Assembly: GCA_958299035.1 (NCBI GenBank)
Contig: CATQJL010000112.1
Coordinates: 12,686,880-12,750,879, forward strand
Direction of reading: 5' to 3'
DNA: 64,000 nt
Source of the DNA: Cylicocyclus nassatus
Lineage: Eukaryota > Nematoda > Chromadorea > Rhabditida > Strongylidae
The first letter of the stretch is position 1. Every line of letters begins with the position of its first letter. A program made the position numbers and the translations under genes. The notes beneath the pieces were generated by a model. It saw only the letters and a program-made list of their open reading frames with translations, was not told the origin of the DNA and made no database searches. Below are positions 23,844-36,056 of this stretch, piece by piece.

Positions 23844-24109
23844 CGCAGGGGAGCGCTACCCGTGATGCAAACCGCATTGGATTTCTGATGCCTAACACCA
23901 CGCCAGGGTTCTTCCGAACAGATAATTTAATACTTATTTAGATATTTCCTATTAGCACAGCGATAATATAATATCTATCGTTTTACTATACTGTATTTTG
24001 AGTCGTATTAATGTTCTTCTATTTACGTAATAGCACAACATATATTAAATTTGTATAAGTTGTGTCCACTATTTGTTAGCATTGTAGCTAGATGTTAGAT
24101 ATTGTTTGT

Positions 24110-24700
24110 CAATCTAATGTTCATGTGACCTTCTCGTTCTAGCTGAGCAAGTTTCGAGCTAATCGAGAGCAATTTTGTTTTTCGTGAGTTTTTCGGTTTT
24201 TCGGGCCTGCATCACAAAAATCAAAATTGCTTTCGATTAGCACGATTTCCGCTCAGCTAGAAAGAGAAGGTCACAAAACCCATGCTCATGACTTTAACGT
24301 CTTTTCTGTGACGTTTTTAAACTTTTTTGAGCATGCTCAAAAATGGCAAAACTGAAGGAATTCTATTCATTTGCTCCTAACTCAAGATCTTTTCCGTTTC
24401 AACTGATGAGAAAGGTACCACTGTAATGAGCATAATTTTCCCTATCACATAAAAATACTTCCAGAATTTTTCGTGACCCAGCTTGAAAAATGCCAATTTT
24501 GACCGTTTTCGTTCAATTGCTTGTAACTCTTTAAGTTTTCCAAAGCAATTCATGGCGAAGGTACCGCTGTAAAGAGCATGGATTCCTCTTTCGGGATATA
24601 ATTTCTGCGAAATCCATCGAGTGGAAAGGAAGTTATGATTTTTTGAAAATGATACGCAAGAACTTTCGGACCAACCTAATATTTCTAACTTTGACTGCAT
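24110..24700. mobile_element. Truncated foldback element (family of 52,440-53,360)
   Basis: The sequence is palindromic around about 24,205: the tract GTGACCTTCTC-TTCTAGCTGAGC is mirrored by GCTCAGCTAGAAAGAGAAGGTCAC. The right arm continues to about 24,700 with the same order of tracts as the right arm at 52,935-53,360 (GTGACCCAGCTTGAAAAATG, CCATCGAGT, GTTATGATTTTTTGAAAA). The left arm is nearly absent; the Penelope-like element adjoins it. Confidence 0.6.
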
Positions 24701-25439
24701 TTCCTACTTGTGATTCTTCAAGCAGTAGGTAGAAAATTAGGATATAACATTGGTGAAAATTTAATTGTAAGACCGACGTTCTTCGACTCAATCTGTGTTT
24801 CTGCACCTGTAAAAAGTTGCACTGCAGGAGATCGCTTTCGGTTACGTCTAAGTAAATTACATTTAGAAATTTAGATTTATTATTGAACCCTTCCACAAAA
24901 GTGTATAGAGTGCAGAATATCGAAATATCCTCTCGATTATTCGCGTTGTTTTCCTTGCAAATTACTCCGTGGAGATGAGAGATGTGATGCCTAGTACAAA
25001 GATTACAGAGAGATAGCAATGTTTTCCTATCTAATCATAATCATCAAGTTTCAACCTTTCACCAGCAAAGAGTACAGAATTTTGCAGTTCCGTGAAAGTT
25101 TGCACAATGTTTGCTGCATTATGAATGATAGCTACAGTTATAGCAGTTAAACAGTTATAGCAATAAATTTAAGGTATTGGTACTTGTAATTTCTCTTCTG
25201 GATTGCTATTCATGAATTTGTGTTTTAAAACTCTCGAAAATGTCAATATATCAATTTTTCAAAATATGTTTGCGCCACTTAGAAAAAAATATCTTTTTTC
25301 CATTTCAGTGAAACACCTTCAGATAATTTTTGTTCTAAAGCAGATCTTTCTTTCTCTAGCAGTACCATTGCAGTGAATCAGTGTGAGGAAATATGAGAGC
25401 TGAAAGGTATTTAGAAAATTTACTCAAGGTTGACAAAAT
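24701..25439. other. Unassigned AT-rich sequence
   Basis: No exon, RNA gene or transposon end was recognised. The minus-strand frame at 24,633-25,019 has no known motif. Confidence 0.35.
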
Positions 25440-25840
25440 TTCAAGCTGGGTCACATTTGAAAGTATTTTTGTTTAATAGGAAAAATCATGCACATCGTTT
25501 TAGTACCTTTGCCGTGAATTCAAACAAGAAAGTTCAAGAACTAGAAGAAACTGAAAAGAACTAAGCAAGTTTCACAAACTTTGAGCATGCTCAAAAATTC
25601 TAAAAACGCAACGATGGGAACCGAAACAATCACAGATCACAGACATAATTTTTATGATCTCCTCTTTCCACATAGCGGAAACGAACCCGTGCAAATCGAG
25701 AGAAGGTTTGATTTTCTTGTTTCCGATTTTCGTGGACTTACCCGATTTTCGTGTCTGCGTTCTACAAAAACAAATCTGCTCTCCAAGCGCGATTCTTGCT
25801 CAGCTAGAAAGAATATTATGAAACCTTTGTTTATGAAAGC
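25440..25840. mobile_element. Second fragment of the 52,440-53,360 foldback family
   Basis: The left arm (CAAGCTGGGTCACATTTGAA, TTGAGCATGCTCAAAAAT, ATTTTTATGATCTCCTCTTT) leads to a centre near 25,735, and the start of the right arm ends in TTGCTCAGCTAGAAAG. It is more diverged than the 24-kb copy. Confidence 0.5.
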
Positions 25841-26040
25841 CGTTATGTCTCCTACTTCTTTCTCTTTGTAGGTTTAGGTACACGAATCCTTTGTCTTTGC
25901 AAGCAGCGCAGGCGTGCGTCTCTCTTTTGAGAAAAAAAAAAGAACAGGATGCAAGACTTCGGATCAGTTTCTCAAAAAAGTGATAAGCTATAGGAACTTC
26001 GGTTTTTGGCTGATATCATTCTGCCACTCTAACCTACAGC

Positions 26041-26890
26041 CAGGGCTCGGCACAGATGATTAGGGGTCAACTGGACTTTGTTCTTAAGGTTAGAAGCAAC
26101 GGGGATAACCTTTTTTAAGGTCCTGGGCGAAGCACCGAAAAAAACGACAAACATGTCAGATTATGAACCTGTTCTTTGGCAAGCGCGCGAATTTCAAACG
26201 TAAAAGCCAAACAAACAGATGGCTTGTTTAAAGCGCACAAACAATCACATGACGTCGAATTTAGGCTGTGTGTATGCAATATTGCTCCAAACTATGTTAT
26301 GTGAAAAGTTTCAAAAACTTATGTGTCCTAATACCCGTTCCCGAACTTGTTGGTTTCTAGACCAACACCAAACCAACTGGGTGGTTCGGATAAATATCGG
26401 AGAGTTCACATAAGTTTTGGACCCTTTTGATTTGGACGAAGAGAACGCTCCAGAATTAATCATATAGCGAAGAGAGCAAATCGAACTACTGCTTCTCCTC
26501 TTTTTTATAGCCAAAAATACTGTAAACTAAAGCATTGATAGATATCGCGCTCCAATCACATACGATGTCCTTTGAACTATGTGGCGAAAAATGCATCGCC
26601 AGATTGTTGAGGTCACAGATTCGGTTAGCCTAAGAGGTTTTCAACGTTTTGAACACTAAAATGGTACCATACTCAAGAATTGAACTGACTCAGAATGTTT
26701 CTTTTGCTTTTTTGTTATACTAGGTACCTCAAAACTCGTTTTTTTCGCTTTTTCATCGTTATGTTTTGTTATGTTGACTGAACAAGGATTTCCCTACTGA
26801 TTTTAACGTCAAAAAGGACTTTGTAAATTTTCGCAAATTATAGGGGACTTCGTTTGCAAAAATGCTACAAAATAAGCATGCCGGGCTATG
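26041..26890. mobile_element. hAT-like MITE (CAGGGCTCGG family), 850-bp copy
   Basis: The left end is CAGGGCTCGGCACAG. The right end is GCATGCCGGGCTATG, preceded by the same GGACTTTGTAAA..TTCGCAAA tract as in the 6,087-6,334 copy. The flanks CCTACAGC (26,033-26,040) and CCTATAGC (26,891-26,898) agree at 7 of 8 positions. The extra length relative to the 248-bp copy is not explained; a nested insertion or an older long form are both possible. Confidence 0.65.
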
Positions 26891-27452
26891 CCTATAGCTA
26901 TAATGATCACCAACGACCTGGTCTACAACAAAAAATGCTGTTTTCTTGGGCGCAGCGAAATCTTGGTGTGAATGCTTGAGCCAAAATTGTTGTATTCTGT
27001 GTTTATAAATTGTAAACAAGCCCTCATTCATCGCTCCCTGTATTGATATTCTTCAAAAAAATTTATCAAAAATGACATCTTGAAGGCACTGTCCACCCAA
27101 ATCAATTCTAGCAATTCAGCAAGTCTACTTGTGTTGATTGTTTGCTTCAAGCTGCGCTAAGAACCACAAGGTACAATTATAATAATCAAGGAAATGGATC
27201 CATTATTATGGCAGTTCCTGTATACTGCTTAGTGCTCCGTTATTATAGAACAACGTCCTGAAAGCTATTTTTGAACCGTTAGTTCTATTATCAGTTCCGC
27301 CAATTCACTGAAACAGCAAGAATTATTGGACTTTCTCGCAAATAATCAGTCTCTAAATCCAAAACGGTAGCTGGAATCTGATTATGGGGTAGCACTAGAC
27401 GATGTCCATGGTTTTGTTGTGAAGTATTGAAGAGGACTTATCAACGAAAATT

Positions 27453-27458
27453 TTTATT
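27453..27458 (-). promoter_or_regulatory. Poly(A) signal of lectin copy B
   Basis: AATAAA on the minus strand, 79 bases beyond the stop codon of the last lectin exon. It is conserved in copy A. Confidence 0.55.
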
Positions 27459-27536
27459 GCTGTGTCAAAGTAGAAAGATTACCAAACCCAATTATATTCA
27501 CAACAACCAAACACACGTGAGTACAACATCAGTACA

Positions 27537-30500
27537 TTATTGTAGAGCCATTTTCTTGCAAACGTACGCTCTCAATTTTAAGTTGCAAGGGCAGTCCGCC
27601 CATTTATGGTAGCAAACCCCGTGAGAGTCTTCGAGGATGGGATCAGGGAACAGCTGAAACGAAACCTATGTCGAGCGTCCTCTGAAGTGAATGAAAATTG
27701 ATCGAAGAAGATCACGCATTCTTCAGAGAATAATAGGTAATGGGTCTATATGCTGAAAGTAACTAAAGGAACCAAATATGCTGAAAGTAGGTAATGGACC
27801 CAAATGCTAAAACCTGACACCCTGGAGCTTTGGAAGAACATAACTAAAGTCTTATGGCTACAGCAATGACTGACATCGTATGAGAGGCACTACTTTTACT
27901 TACTTTTCTTACTACTTTTCGGAACGACCTAATACAAAAGAGGAATCATTTGTTTTTTTTATGCCAGTATAGATGCAATTACGAGTTGTGTGGGCGACAA
28001 AAAAGAGAGACAGAGAGTAGTTTCATGCACATCATAATTTCATGTAAAATGACTGACTATAAGAAGGTATCAAAAGAGAATGTTTGTTTGACAAAAACGT
28101 TTGTAAATATCAAAGATATCTAGCTAGAACTAACTGCATGCATTGCTTGTTTTTTTTTGTCGAAAGCATGGAACAAGCTTTTATAAAATTGCTAGACCTA
28201 AGAATGGGTAGCTGTAGCCATTCAAGATCTCCAGCTGATGCTGAAAACAACCTCCAAAACTTAGCTTGAAAACGTAAGCCATAAAGAGTTTTGGAAAACT
28301 GCATCGAATAAGTTTCACATTTACAAGTTTTTGTTTTGAAGGATGCCATTAAGAAGAAATGAAAAAAAAGAAGAAAAAAAAGAAGAAATGCATTTTTGAA
28401 AGAAGTAATAGTACTTCGCTCTCAGAATGCTAACACATTCTTTCGACCGAGCTTCACGTTTGTGAAAATGAAGACTTCGAAGTGGTCTAATATTAGGCGC
28501 TTTTGATGTCAAGCTGTTTCAAAAACCAGGTGCAATAAAGATGGGCCAATGTCCAAAACTGCTCAATGCGATTTCTTTTTTCAGCAATCAATTTTCAAAA
28601 CAATTGCTAAGGTAATCACTGAACTGATCAAAACTTCTAAAACACTTATTTTCCATTTCCAATTTTGCGAAATTTTTGAAAATTTTCTTGCAGACTTTCA
28701 AGAGAACATCATCAACTGTGGTTAAAGTAAAATGTGCAGTGTACTTTTTTTTAGCGCAAATTGGTTTCAAAATTTTCTTGAACTGTTGTTGATGTTATCA
28801 AATCCCGGATTTAGTCAACGCACACCTTATAGAACAAAAAGGTTAGCAGTTCGAAATCAGTTCATTGTAACTTCTCTTTTTTCAACAAGTGTCTTCTAAA
28901 TTCACGGAGGCGTTACGATGGAATCATCATGATTTTCTGTTTTGAACGCGATAACAACTGCATGTAAATCTCTAAACAGGATATTTCGAGGCATTATATG
29001 CTCACTTGCTCTGTTGAATAGCGCAGAGTATAAACAACATTTGATACTTCCAGCTACTAACAATAGGATTTTTGAATATGATGGAATATGTGACTTTGCA
29101 AAGGTAAGGTTTTCCAAAAAACATATCAAAAAAATGTATTTTTATTTTTTTTTTCAAAATTTTTAGTGTAATTTTTATCAAAAATGCTGTAAAGCCAATT
29201 CGAAACGACATAAATGCGTTATGCACCCTCTTACTCTTTCCACCTGTTACTGAAATTCTTCAGAAGTCAGAGATTTTTTCTAAAATATTGAAGTTAAACA
29301 TGCTCAGAACCATCGATTCGTATTAACGATCATAAGAGAGAGTACTTCAATTACGAAGAGGAAAGCTTCAGCCGTTCATTGAACCTTGTATATGCGGAAT
29401 TCATACCTCCACACAGTTTCCAAATCCACGAGCTGGAGCATCCGGGCTCCAAAATTTGAAATCAACTTTTGTGCCGTCAGTCCAGGTCCAATTTTTGCTA
29501 TTGATTTCATCTCGTAGTCCTATCCAGGTGAAATCCGCCGAATATGCAGAGACTTGTTTATTCATTTTTGACATCTCTAAAAAAAACCAATCAAGTGTTC
29601 ATATGTAGGACAGAATGTCAATTTAGCAATATTAGGCGCGTAGAAAGTTCCGTCCCAATTTTCTTTCTAACACACAATATTTTGTATGCATTTTGTTTGT
29701 TTTTTTAACCTACTTTGTTTTTTTTCGAAACATGTATAAATGCATTTTAAGACTCTAAGCTTCCTCAGGATCTTTACCTCAGCTCCTACAAGGAGAGTAA
29801 AGTTTTCCAGCATCAGATTTGGAAGACCAAAGAGGAAAAAACTTTTTTCAGACAACTACTTAACGTCGCACCAGTTTAGGTTAGTACTTACAGAAGAGCT
29901 CGAAAAATTTCCTGAGTTTAAGGGAAATAGCAGCGAATCGCAAATGTTGGAAAATTTCAAAAAAAATTTTGTAAATTCAAAAAAGTCTTCTTTACTTCTT
30001 TATAACCTCTCTTCAATGTTGACCTTAAGAATACGCGATCCTGAGAAACGAAGGTAGACGGATAATCCCAAAAAAGGCGGAAGAGATGGTCTTTGGCTAT
30101 AAAATCTTCAAATTCATAAGTTAATAACTCAAAAATTTAATTGGGGAATCACACAGCTTAAGTAGATGACGAATATTGCCGCAGCAAAGTCCTGCTCCGA
30201 CGACTTTTGAAAAAAAATGGCATTGAAAAGTCGGAGAAGAGAGGGAGATCAAGCACAAAGAGTGACGATAAAAGCATAGAATCAAGTTTTTCGCTCTGTT
30301 CGTTGTCAATTTGTTGAATAAAAATCACTGATGGAAGGCGAATATGGAAAGAAAAAAGAATCGAAATGGATTTTTTGCCTCCGCGGATTTTTCTTTACAA
30401 ATCAAAAATCTTTTGCAGCTTTTTCTGCTAAGTTTGCGGATGAGCAACGAATTTACAAGCAGAAAAATAGGACAGATCTTATTACACACCCTAGTATTTT

Positions 30501-32695
30501 TACCGGCTACAAAATTATTTTCTTCAAAGCTGTGAATTGAAGTCAAATGTCCTCCATAAGTATTATCGTCCTGGAACCTGGGCATCTTTGACCTAAGTTG
30601 ATGTTCTAGTATTTCTTAGGAACTTTATTGACTTAACGTTTCAAACAAGTGTTCGTCGGAGGTCTGAAAAGGATTGTAGATTACGTATCTAATGTTGGCA
30701 CAGTAACATCAGATACGTAACCTACAATCCTTTCCACACCTTCGACGAAGACTGTGTTTGAAACGTTAGGTCAAAAAAGTTCCACCATATTAACCTGTGC
30801 GGCATAAAAAATACTAGAACATCAAAGTACCATTGCTGTTGACCAAAAGATTGGGGACACAGGAAAAATTTAGATTCGGTATGTGCACACCCTTTGGGAA
30901 ATAGGTGGAGGAAGTCTTATAAGACTTATTTAAACGAAGAGCGTAACAGAATCTTTTTCTGAAACGTAATGGCGGTGACTCTTTTATCTCCAATCCTTCA
31001 CGCTTCTTACATACGTTTCCTTCAGATTCAGTGTTTTCAAGTTCTGATGTGCTTGGAGCTCTTCTTTGCTTTACTGGACTCTGTACAGCTTCAAAGATCC
31101 TGGTCTCAAGAAAGAAGACGCGTTTCGACCAGAAAAAGGTGTAGTTTGTGCTCAGAGGAGAAAACTTTCAATTCTATCATTTCAAGGTAGAATTGCAGGA
31201 TTACGAATGCTAATTAACATGACCCTGGCGCTACAATACAGCACAAAACACAGGAGGGGGACTAGATTTTTTAGGCAGAAATCAATGTTTTGGCCAAGGT
31301 AAGACAAGTGTTGGAGTTTTTCAGGCGCTCGAATGGAGTAATGACTAGCAATGTATTAGACTGAAGGTACTGAAGCATAAAGCGCTTTTGCAGTAATCAT
31401 GGTCTCATTTGAGCTCATATATTACAGTTCTGTATGAGCATATTGCAGCTGCGCTTTGTAAATTTTGCATCAAAAAGTTTCCATAACCCTCCTCCCAGAA
31501 GCGTTTCGCCGATAAAAAGCAGATTCGGAATGAGCGTTTCATGCTGCAAGAGACAGTATACATCTTTTATAAAAACTTCGACCAAGTATCCTCCCCTTGT
31601 AAGAAACAGCTTCTAGTGCAAAGATGACTGAGCAAATTAGCTTTTCTCAGCAACTTCTTCTGATTCGATATCACCCACTAAAAGGCCTTTCCTCTTTGAA
31701 GCTATTCTAATTTTCCATCTTAGTGCTTAGCTGCTCCTAGCTAATAGAGCATACGTTTGATGAGTTGGTGTGAGAAGAATCCGAAAAACGTACAGAAAAA
31801 AGTACTAACGGAAAGAGCTCACGTGCGCACACTTTCCCAAATTTGTTTTGAGGTTTCAAAATTTGAAAATTAGTTTGGTCTACAGCTTGCATTAAAATAT
31901 ATTTTCTACATTGATTTCATGTATGAGACAGGATGGTATTTGAAGGCACCGCAAAAATTTCGACAAACCCCGTTCCGCAGAGTCACAGCCAATCCGTTCT
32001 CCGAAACTGTGATTGGTTAGATGCGCACCGATGGGCGGGACGAACGTCACGCCCACCTAAAGGGGAGCAGCCAACCAATCACAGATGGAAAATCCGTCAT
32101 CCAAAGCAATTTTCTTAACAATTTTCTCGCTTTGGGAGCAATCGGCAGCACGAGTTATGCAAGTATACAGTGAAGGATTCCGCTACTGTTAGCCAACAAA
32201 AAACTTGTCGACCCCATTTTGGGTAGACGGTGCTTTTAATAGTAAGAATGAGACAAAATGACAATGCCGAAACCTGAAAAATATAAAAGGGTTTGCTTCT
32301 TCAAATCATGTATAGCAGCAAAGTGTGCTAAGGAGAGTGCATTTAAAACGGTCGCAATAGAGGGTAGGTTTGTATGTGAAGCATATATAAAGCCAAAACT
32401 CTTCGCTATCATAACAAGTCACTTGCGTTTGTAGTTTGACATCACTTAACATTACGCTAAGCTAATCATTTTTGAATTATATGCTTTCGTCAATGGCAGT
32501 GGCATCGAAGCTATTTTTAGAGCTTTCCGCAACGTGATGTCTTAACATAGGCACAATGACAAATTTCCAAATGCATTTCAACCGTATACTTTCTACCCCA
32601 CCGATCATTTCGTTCCAAAGCAATCATACATACCTTATAGCAGGCCTCGGTTTTGTCAAATAATGTCCATCCACTCTCGCAGCGTGCAGGACATG
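27537..32695 (-). CDS. C-type lectin domain protein, copy B (partial gene model)
   Basis: Four exons join in compatible phase. 32,634-32,695 (62 nt) encodes the domain start CESGWTLFDKTEACYK. 30,504-30,570 (67 nt) encodes GGHLTSIHSFEENNFVA. 29,407-29,576 (170 nt) encodes WIGLRDEINSKNWTWTDGT and KVDFKFWSPDAPARGFGNCV. 27,537-27,653 (117 nt) encodes HGVCYHKWADCPC and RAYVCKK with a TAA stop. Donors are GTATGT, GTAAAA and GTATGA; acceptors are TTTTAG, TTCCAG, TTTTAG and TTTCAG. The fold motifs WIGL, W..G, NCV and VCKK fit a C-type lectin domain of about 135 residues. The EPN and WND calcium/sugar motifs are not conserved (PDAPA, WADC), so sugar binding is uncertain. The helix-1 cysteine expected before GGHL and a signal-peptide exon were not found; the sequence upstream of 32,824 is transposon-derived. 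Nematode proteins of this family are usually secreted recognition factors. Confidence 0.75.
30598..30825. mobile_element. 228-bp palindromic MITE in a lectin intron
   Basis: The ends are TTGATGTTCTAGTATTT and its reverse complement. The interior is also inverted: AACGTTTCAAACA with TGTTTGAAACGTT, and AAAGGATTGTAG with CTACAATCCTTT. The termini lie 28 bases beyond the acceptor side of the 67-nt lectin exon. No clear target duplication was seen. Confidence 0.75.
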
Positions 32696-32823
32696 CTAAA
32701 ACAATCTCAGTGACTAACAAGCAAATCTTATGCGCAAACAGACCCAAATTCTGCTTAAGTGCAGCACTGTTGGATAGACTTCCCAAAAATTGTGCCTGCT
32801 GTTTGATCTTCAATATCTCTCTT

Positions 32824-33180
32824 AAGGCACATTCGGTAGAGCTTGCGAGCGAATTACCGATCTTCATTACTGTAGGGTTACGCTAGATACTTGCAGCATA
32901 TGGCGCTACTGTGAGATAGATTATTTGGAAAAAGTTCTTCAAAAATCTGAAAGAATATGTGTACTTCAGCATGCAGCCACTAGACGGCGGCATACGAGTT
33001 TTCAAAGCTTTTCAAATGGTGCAGTCAAATTTTTGACCAACTTCAAAAAAGGTGGCCACATACATATATTTGGCACAAAAAAAAAGAAGCGTTACGCTAA
33101 AGTGCCAGTTTCGTATTTGATATCAGCTACACTGACTGGCCTAATGTGAGAATTTTTCAACTTGTTTGGCTTTTAGAAGT
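32824..33180. mobile_element. Internal fragment of the 37,529-38,166 mariner-like family
   Basis: The order of tracts matches 37,600-37,960: CATTCGGTAGAG, a CGATCTTCATT-like segment, GCGCTACTGTGA, a FTTTTCAAA-rich stretch written in DNA as TTTTCAAAGCTTTTCAAATG, then CTGGCCTAATG. Termini are not preserved. Confidence 0.5.
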
Positions 33181-33699
33181 GAAATTTGCCTCAAATGAGT
33201 CGAGACCCTCGAATTTCTACCGTAATCTCAGTGTAATTAAGAGATGCTATTTATCTAAATCAAAGTCAGCTCTACAATATGTTACTTCAAGGAAGGCGCT
33301 AGGCAATGAAGCAAACAGCAAATAGAATGAAATCAAATTCACGAAAATAGCCAAATCGGGTAGGTAGAAATCATAAATTTGAAAACGACGATTATTCAAC
33401 CATCACCAAAGGACTAATAACAAGGACTTTAATGCTAGAAGAGGGAAGAAATTCTGCATCGAATATTTCTTAGATCGTTTGTCTATCACTATTCTGAGTG
33501 GTCTTCGGATAAATCTCAAAAACACAAGAACTTTTGAACCTATCTAATATTTCCATGTTGATCGTTTTTTCCATCTCAAAGTGAGTAATGCCTAGGCGTT
33601 TTACTAGGGGGCTTATTTTTTGTGCAAAGATGTAAAACAGAACAAAATCGATAAAGTTTGGCGTTTTTCTAGTGAGACCCTAATTTGGGGTAACAAGAA
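33181..33699. other. Unassigned sequence between blocks B and C2
   Basis: AT-rich sequence without recognisable exons, repeats or transposon ends. Confidence 0.35.
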
Positions 33700-36056
33700 G
33701 TAGTGCTTGTCCAGTGCAGTGCAGAAAAAATTCTGCAAAAATTATAAGCCAACTCAATCTTTGGGGCAAGGTTATTTGTTTTTGAAAATGACGGTTTCAG
33801 CTGGGTGGCTCAGTATTTCTGCAAAACTTGCTGAAATTAATTTACGGATGTTATTTACATGCCAATTACGGATATAACTCTTATTGTTCTTTACAAAACT
33901 TCCCATTTTTGCTGATAGATATTCAGAAGGCCTCATTGAAACACAAGTTGAGGGGGTCGTATCTAGAGCCACTCCTTCTACCCTGATAAAGACAACAAAG
34001 AAAAACAAGTTGTGTGTTTTAGAACTTGCTCAGGTTTTTCGGTGCTTGTGTAAATAAACTCCGCCTACAGCCGCATTCTCGTAAAGGAAGTCGAATGCAA
34101 TTCTAAGGCTTCGGAAAACCGGAGCCAACTGCAGCACTTTCTCCAGTTTCCAAAACCCAACAATCGAGCCCGAAACCTGCCTCTCAAGCTAAGCAATAAA
34201 ATAAAATATATCGCTGACCTGCATTAGATACAGAGAGATGCGAAAGACCATGATATATGTCCGGGCCTCTGCAAACGCATCTTTTTGATTTGTTATCAAA
34301 TGATTACCAATCACAAACCTGAGGAGCTGCGTCGTTCTGTTCAAATCTACAAAAGCGTTTAATGATGGAATCAATACAACGAGAAGGAGCTTTATCGAAT
34401 ACATTCTGAAACCCTTTCAACAAATGCATGAACATATTGAAGGTTAAATTCGAGGAGCATTCAAGCAAGCAGATTGGGATGACAAAGAGAATGAACCGAC
34501 AGTCTCAAGATGTTAGCCGGATGCTCAGTACAGAGAATCAGTTTGAAGCAGTCACTAAGGACTTGGAGATTTAACAAAGCAGTCGTCTATCTCTATCATC
34601 TGTTAATGAGAGCACCAATTAGGCCTTGCGTCCTGTTTGTAACTGTTGTTTTCTTAGAGAGTTGGGCTTCAACCTTCATGTTCGCAACGCTATGCTCCAA
34701 AGAACGAGCTAAAGTTAGGCATAGAATGCACAAATGGTACGTACATACGATTCTGGTACTTCCAATCATTTGCTTGGCCATAAATCAAGGAATTATAGCG
34801 ATCTGGATTTCCGTAGATTACCATGCGCAAATGTTTGGAGATTCTCACATTTGTGGCTTCAAAAATCCATAAACAGCAGTTCATAAATTTCAGTGTGGTA
34901 GTCTAGGCATCTTACCACAGCTTGTAAGTGAAATTAAAGAACTCAAAATTGTGATTTTACTGATCAAGTTATGCTATGTCTCCTAATGAAATTTGGATTA
35001 GTCTTTTATGACCGCTTAGAGTGATGGAAAGAATCAACAAATTTGAAAGAGACTTTGTACACACAAACTTTGTGGCAGGGCTTATCCCAATATCATTTTT
35101 ACTGAAACCTTATCGATTTATTGTTTTTCTGGCAATTTGCTTGGAGGACTAAAGACTAGCAGAGGGGTAAGTCTGCTGAATAAAACTAAGTTAGCCACTA
35201 CTTTCCTTGTTGACCTCTTTTACCATTTACTGATTGATAGACGTTCATATTGGTCATATCACCGCGTAGCGGCAGTAAAGCAGGTGGTAATCAGGATATA
35301 TGTTTTCACTAATAGAAAATTCTAGAGAAAAATGTACATGGTAGCAAAGATTTCGAAACTACCTCTACAAAATAAACCTTAGCTAAGTAACAGCTACTTG
35401 TCTAGATACAGAAGGGTACAGAATAGCAGAAGGGTAAGTCTGCTGAATAGAAGTGAGCTATTCACTACTTCCCTTGATACAATGAATGCCAAACATCCCG
35501 TGTGCTTTAACTACTGCTGCGATGGAATGTGGCGCAAAAATGGAAACTTTCCAAAGACAAGTCAGCAGCTATACGGCTAAGAATTTCCCGAAAAAATGTT
35601 TGAAAAGTTTTTTCAAAATCCAGAACTATATCGTTATATTTCTACATCGACTTCGTTGCTAAAGTTTCATATGTGAAATTAAATGAGGACGCAGCAGCTT
35701 TGCAGCCAAAGAGCAGAAGTTTCGCTACAATGTTGTATATAGTATGTATATAGTCATCAAGTTTATCCAAAACCCTTTCTGAAAGCTTCCGTTCTCCTTC
35801 AGCACTAATTTTAAAACTTCCTGAAGGCTTCGAGAATTCTCCGAGACGATTTCTAGTTTTTCCAAGGCCTGAGAAGTTCATGTAAATAGTCTAAAAGTAT
35901 TGAAGAGCCGAAAATTTGCATGCCAAAACAAAATTACTTACCAGCTGACCTCATATCATCTTCAGTTTATCTTATCCTCCATTATTCTTTATAAAGCGAG
36001 TGCTTCAACTTGCTCTCCCACCAATAAAGCTTGCATGAACACGTGACTTCAAAATA

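Larger units (their letters stand above)
20475..24060 (-). mobile_element. Penelope-like retroelement with permuted (Naiad-type) domain order
   Basis: On the minus strand the order is GIY-YIG endonuclease (23,753-23,130), a linker with a CxC motif, then the reverse transcriptase (to 20,900), then about 425 bases of 3' sequence with a hammerhead-like fold. Canonical Penelope elements have the endonuclease at the C-terminus. The N-terminal arrangement with CxC linker is what defines the Naiad group. The 3' boundary is placed at the point where block A similarity stops (20,472). The 5' boundary is approximate; I saw no clear target duplication or pseudo-LTR. Two frameshifts suggest this copy is dead. 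Confidence 0.8.
27163..32823. repeat. Segmental duplication, block B (partner 13,215-20,472)
   Basis: Direct-orientation partner of block A. It lacks the LINE, retaining the empty target at 27,920-27,934, and keeps 30,509-31,974, which block A has lost. Similarity ends at 32,823, where a fragment of the 37,529-38,166 mariner-like family begins. Confidence 0.9.

Noticed and set aside
23754..23900. Second hammerhead motif near the 5' side of the Penelope-like element
   Set aside because: CTGATAAGGAAAC resembles parts of the core, but the CUGANGA box is not met and no helix II is possible.
32697..32867. ATG-started extension upstream of the first lectin exon of copy B, as a possible N-terminus
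   Set aside because: A TTTTAG acceptor immediately precedes the 62-nt exon, and the region with the ATG belongs to a mariner-like fragment absent from copy A.
34510..34872. A 120-codon plus-strand frame with two hydrophobic stretches, possible membrane protein
   Set aside because: The frame is not open in the matching part of block C copy 1, there are no splice sites or known motifs, and competing minus-strand frames exist. Chance is the simpler explanation.
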